From NCBI GenBank assembly GCA_026390695.1, contig JAPLFL010000092.1, forward strand, positions 1-64,000: a stretch of DNA of 64,000 bases, in the 5' to 3' direction. The translations under genes and the position numbers were made by a program. Below the pieces are notes generated by a model. The model saw nothing but the letters and a program-made list of their open reading frames with translations. It searched no databases and was not told the DNA's origin. How positions within the stretch are numbered: the stretch's first letter is position 1; every line of letters starts with the position of its first letter. The DNA is from Candidatus Kapaibacterium sp. (GTDB taxonomy: Bacteria > Bacteroidota > Ignavibacteria > Kapaibacteriales > UBA2268). Positions 61,949-64,000 of this stretch are shown here, piece by piece.

Positions 61949-62602
61949 TTATTTATTAGTAATATTTGCAATGTCATTATATATATGTAAATTAATATCT
62001 TTAATATATTGAGCTAATGGTAAATCCTTTTTCCAATACTTAATATTATATTCTTGATTTGTATAAAAGAGAATATTACCTTCCCTATCAAATAATAAAG
62101 CAAAAGAAGCCTCATCAATTTTACAAGAAGAGCATATTTCATTTGTGAATTTATATTTAGCATCATAAGATTGCGAAATTGCATCCACTGTTGATGAACT
62201 GTATATATCTGAATTTAACATATATCTTTTGTATGGAATATTTTTTAATTTATAGTAGTTCTCCTTAAATACTTGATCGTTCTGAGATACTAAATATATC
62301 TGAGTATTATATAATTTTGGTATATATTTCATAAAATCATCTAAGGAATATTTATTAGGAGAGCAAGTTAATGAATATAATAAAATCAATTGATATTTTT
62401 TCTTTGAGTTTTTCATTATTTGCTTAAGATTTTTGCTATCAATTGAATAAATTAATGTATCTGATTGAGATTCATGATCAATTATATTAATATTTTCAAG
62501 TTTATATAATAATTTATCTTCTACAGAAAGATCCTTATATATAGTAAAGCAGCCGGATAATAAAAATAAAAGAGATGTGAGTAGAAACAATATATTTTTC
62601 AT
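61949..62602 (-). CDS. Lipoprotein with a possible thioredoxin-like fold
   Basis: The 217-aa product (ATG at 62602) has a lipobox LLSGC about 18 residues in. The pattern YQLILLYSLTCSPNKYSLDDFMKYIPKL, then TQIYLVSQND, and later FALLFDREGNILFYTN is that of peroxiredoxin/TlpA-like thioredoxin folds. The CxxC active site is reduced to a single cysteine (TCSPN), and an ICSSC pair occurs elsewhere (about residue 157). It could be a redox-inactive relative or use the displaced CxxC. No partner cytochrome-maturation genes are near. Codon use is very AT-rich. Confidence 0.65.
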   Translation of the reverse strand: MKNILFLLTSLLFLLSGCFTIYKDLSVEDKLLYKLENINIIDHESQSDTLIYSIDSKNLKQIMKNSKKKYQLILLYSLTCSPNKYSLDDFMKYIPKLYNTQIYLVSQNDQVFKENYYKLKNIPYKRYMLNSDIYSSSTVDAISQSYDAKYKFTNEICSSCKIDEASFALLFDREGNILFYTNQEYNIKYWKKDLPLAQYIKDINLHIYNDIANITNK

Positions 62603-62689
62603 CAAAACACCTATATATTATAGAACAAATTAGTTAGCAAAATATACAAAATACTTATTCTCACCACCCACAGCCCAAACCGCACCATC

Positions 62690-62815
62690 ATCGAAAGCAT
62701 ATTTTCCTTTTTTGAAACACGGATTAACCGGATTAAAGGATTAAGAGGATTCTGGAATGGATTAAATCCGTGCAATCTTTTAATCCGTTTCATCCGCGAT
62801 TCAGAAATCCCCTGC
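62690..62815. repeat. Interspersed repeat of the 'aatccgtgcaatc ... catccgcgattc' type
   Basis: ggattaaccggattaaagga, ggattaaatccgtgcaatct and ttaatccgtttcatccgcga form overlapping short repeats around GGATTAA. The track ORF 62611-62862 (83 aa) is read from this DNA. Its product (SRMKRIKRLHGFNPFQNPLNPLIRLI) is the kind of spurious peptide such repeats give, so I do not call it a gene. Confidence 0.5.
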
Positions 62816-62934
62816 ATTTTTTTATTCTGGTTTATTTGCTGTACATAAATTTTCATAATCATTCATCTCCTATTACAAAATTAAGGAATATTTTGGAAAT
62901 AACAAAAACTATTTATCTTCTTCATTCCTTATCA

Positions 62935-63000
62935 CGTAGTGATTAAATATTGGTAGCAGTTCATTTCCCCCTGGTTTCTCTTATCCCGTAGGGATTAAAT
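62935..63000. repeat. Two copies of a 'TAGNGATTAAATATT' palindromic repeat
   Basis: atcacgtagtgattaaatattggta (about 62932) and atcccgtagggattaaatattc (about 62983) share the frame ATC-CGTAG-GATTAAATATT. Each has a short palindrome with compensatory changes (atcacgtagtgat; atcccgtagggat). Compensatory pairing implies that the hairpin is maintained. They lie downstream of the U32 gene. Confidence 0.75.
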
Positions 63001-63011
63001 ATTCAAAAGGC

Positions 63012-64000
63012 TTATGGAAATATATAATCACTACGTTTATCGGAATGCCTAATCTTTTGTGCTAATGAAAAGGTTAAAAGATCAGCTTTGACCGCCCTAT
63101 CAGCTTTATTACCATTCACGTGAAGATCATTTAGTGTTAATTCAATAAAACCAGTGGTCGGACCGATAATAACTAATTCGTCACCATTTTGAAGCTCGGA
63201 ATTTTCAATTAGGAACTCTGCAACCTTGGCGCTGGCGAAGTAATTCATTCCACGGCCGACGTAAATCTTCTTTTTGGTGGCTTGCGAGCTGAAAACAGAG
63301 CTCCATTCCCCTATTCTTTTGCCTAAGTAATAGCCATCCCAGAATCCGCGGTTGAAAACTTTGGCTAATCGGCTCATCCAGTCGTCGAATAAAGCTGGTG
63401 AATAGGTTCCGGCGTAGAGGGAATCGATGGCTTCGCGGTAGCATTTGGTTACGGTGTGGACATAATCGGCTCCGCGACCGCGTCCTTCGATTTTGAGAAC
63501 GGATATGCCGGCGTTTTGGATTTTATCAAGGAAGTTGATGGTGCATAAATCCTTGCTGGACATGATATATTCGTTTTCGATTTCTAATTCAACGTCGCGT
63601 TCTTTATCTATGACGATGTATTTGCGGCGGCAGTTCTGTGCGCAAGCTCCACGGTTGGCGGAAGCGTTGTGATTGTCGAGGGATAAATAGCATTTGCCGG
63701 ATACGGACATGCAAAGGGCGCCGTGTCCGAACACTTCGATGCGTATTAGATCACCACTGGGGCCTACGAGACCGCGTTCAATGATTTGGTGAGCTATTTC
63801 AGAGACTTGTTCTAAGGATAATTCGCGTGCCATGACCATAACATTGGCGAAGACGGAATAAAATTCGATTGCTTCGATGTTTGAGATGTTGCATTGTGTG
63901 GAAATGTGGATGGATTGGCCGATTTTGCGGGCGTAATTCATGACGGCATGGTCGGAGGCGATAACTGCGGTGACTTCGGATTGCTTTGCGGCGTCTAAAA
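63012..64000 (-). CDS. Peptidase U32 family protein, 5-prime end outside the window
   Basis: The frame stays open past the track start (63941) to the window edge, reading LDAAKQSEVTAVIASDHAVM before MNYARKIGQSIHISTQ, so the start lies beyond 64000. At least 328 residues are visible. The U32 signature is EVFGHGALCMSVSGKCYLS, followed by NRGACAQNCRRKY. SSKDLCTI and LKIEGRGRGADYVHTVTKCYREAID are typical of YhbU/TrhP/RlhA-like proteins, which act in tRNA or rRNA hydroxylation (U32 proteins with conserved cysteines) rather than as proven proteases. The exact subfamily cannot be set without the N-terminus. The gene ends just after the palindromic repeats. Confidence 0.9.
   Translation of the reverse strand, partial: LDAAKQSEVTAVIASDHAVMNYARKIGQSIHISTQCNISNIEAIEFYSVFANVMVMARELSLEQVSEIAHQIIERGLVGPSGDLIRIEVFGHGALCMSVSGKCYLSLDNHNASANRGACAQNCRRKYIVIDKERDVELEIENEYIMSSKDLCTINFLDKIQNAGISVLKIEGRGRGADYVHTVTKCYREAIDSLYAGTYSPALFDDWMSRLAKVFNRGFWDGYYLGKRIGEWSSVFSSQATKKKIYVGRGMNYFASAKVAEFLIENSELQNGDELVIIGPTTGFIELTLNDLHVNGNKADRAVKADLLTFSLAQKIRHSDKRSDYIFP

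Noticed and set aside
62611-62862. 83-aa ORF near the right end
   Set aside because: It is read from GGATTAA/CCGTGCAATC-type repeat DNA and its peptide looks like a typical artefact of such repeats.

Overview
The window is AT-rich bacterial chromosome. Several features point to the Bacteroidota/Chlorobiota side of the tree, most like Ignavibacteria or Kapabacteria. These are two proteins with type IX secretion (T9SS) C-terminal sorting domains, a FISUMP-domain protein, a DUF2723 membrane protein, many signal-peptide beta-barrel candidates ending in an aromatic residue, and TTG/TTTG-N20-TAnnTTTG promoter matches upstream of gltA and hemA. The lineage is inferred; no rRNA or tRNA gene is visible in the window.

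Layout. 0.6-4.6 kb: pfkA, nadK, lgt and a methyltransferase on the plus strand. 5-17.5 kb: minus-strand cell-surface genes (Gly/Ser-rich membrane protein, beta-helix protein, outer-membrane candidates, M23 lipoprotein, InlB-repeat T9SS cargo, GT-C enzyme) mixed with a solo CZB zinc-binding protein and an aminotransferase/FAD-subunit pair. 17.5-19.7 kb: a gene-poor stretch with a 21-bp repeat array and a BrnT-type toxin-antitoxin pair whose toxin carries a stop codon. 19.7-24.7 kb: central metabolism (mdh, gltA, gdhA). 24.9-30.8 kb: a large T9SS cargo, ispH, a glycosyltransferase and a small secreted protein. 31.0-41.8 kb: an essentially complete heme pathway from glutamyl-tRNA to protoheme in the order hemA-C-D-B-L-E-N-Y-H. 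43.2-49.4 kb: ruvB, a YciI-like protein, a cupin, a FetB-like permease and DUF2723. 49.6-63 kb: accessory and surface genes, including a Cys-rich repeat lipoprotein and an IPT/FISUMP protein. A U32 peptidase gene is cut by the right edge.

The most unusual signal is a recurring two-part locus. Three intact genes and one short remnant belong to an unrecognised helical protein family (with no, one or two fibronectin type III domains and no signal peptide). Each has, 60-165 bp upstream of its start, a tandem array with a unit of exactly 21 bp. The unit sequence differs between loci but the period does not. Three of the four arrays switch orientation in the middle, giving large head-to-head inverted structures. 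A fifth 21-bp array stands alone at 18.3 kb. A second repeat theme is a 7-bp family (GTTATGA-like) that starts at or just after the stop codons of at least five genes and carries stop codons in all three frames. REP-like hairpins (gcatgcgggaatgac type) are scattered through several intergenic regions, twice nested inside longer inverted repeats.

How the genes work together: glycolysis (pfkA), NADP supply (nadK), TCA-cycle entry (gltA, mdh), glutamate/2-oxoglutarate exchange (gdhA), isoprenoid (ispH) and heme synthesis form the housekeeping core. Lgt and the lipoproteins, the T9SS cargos and the GT-C/DUF2723 glycosyltransferases form the envelope programme. Protein identities come from motif recognition only, since no database search was possible.
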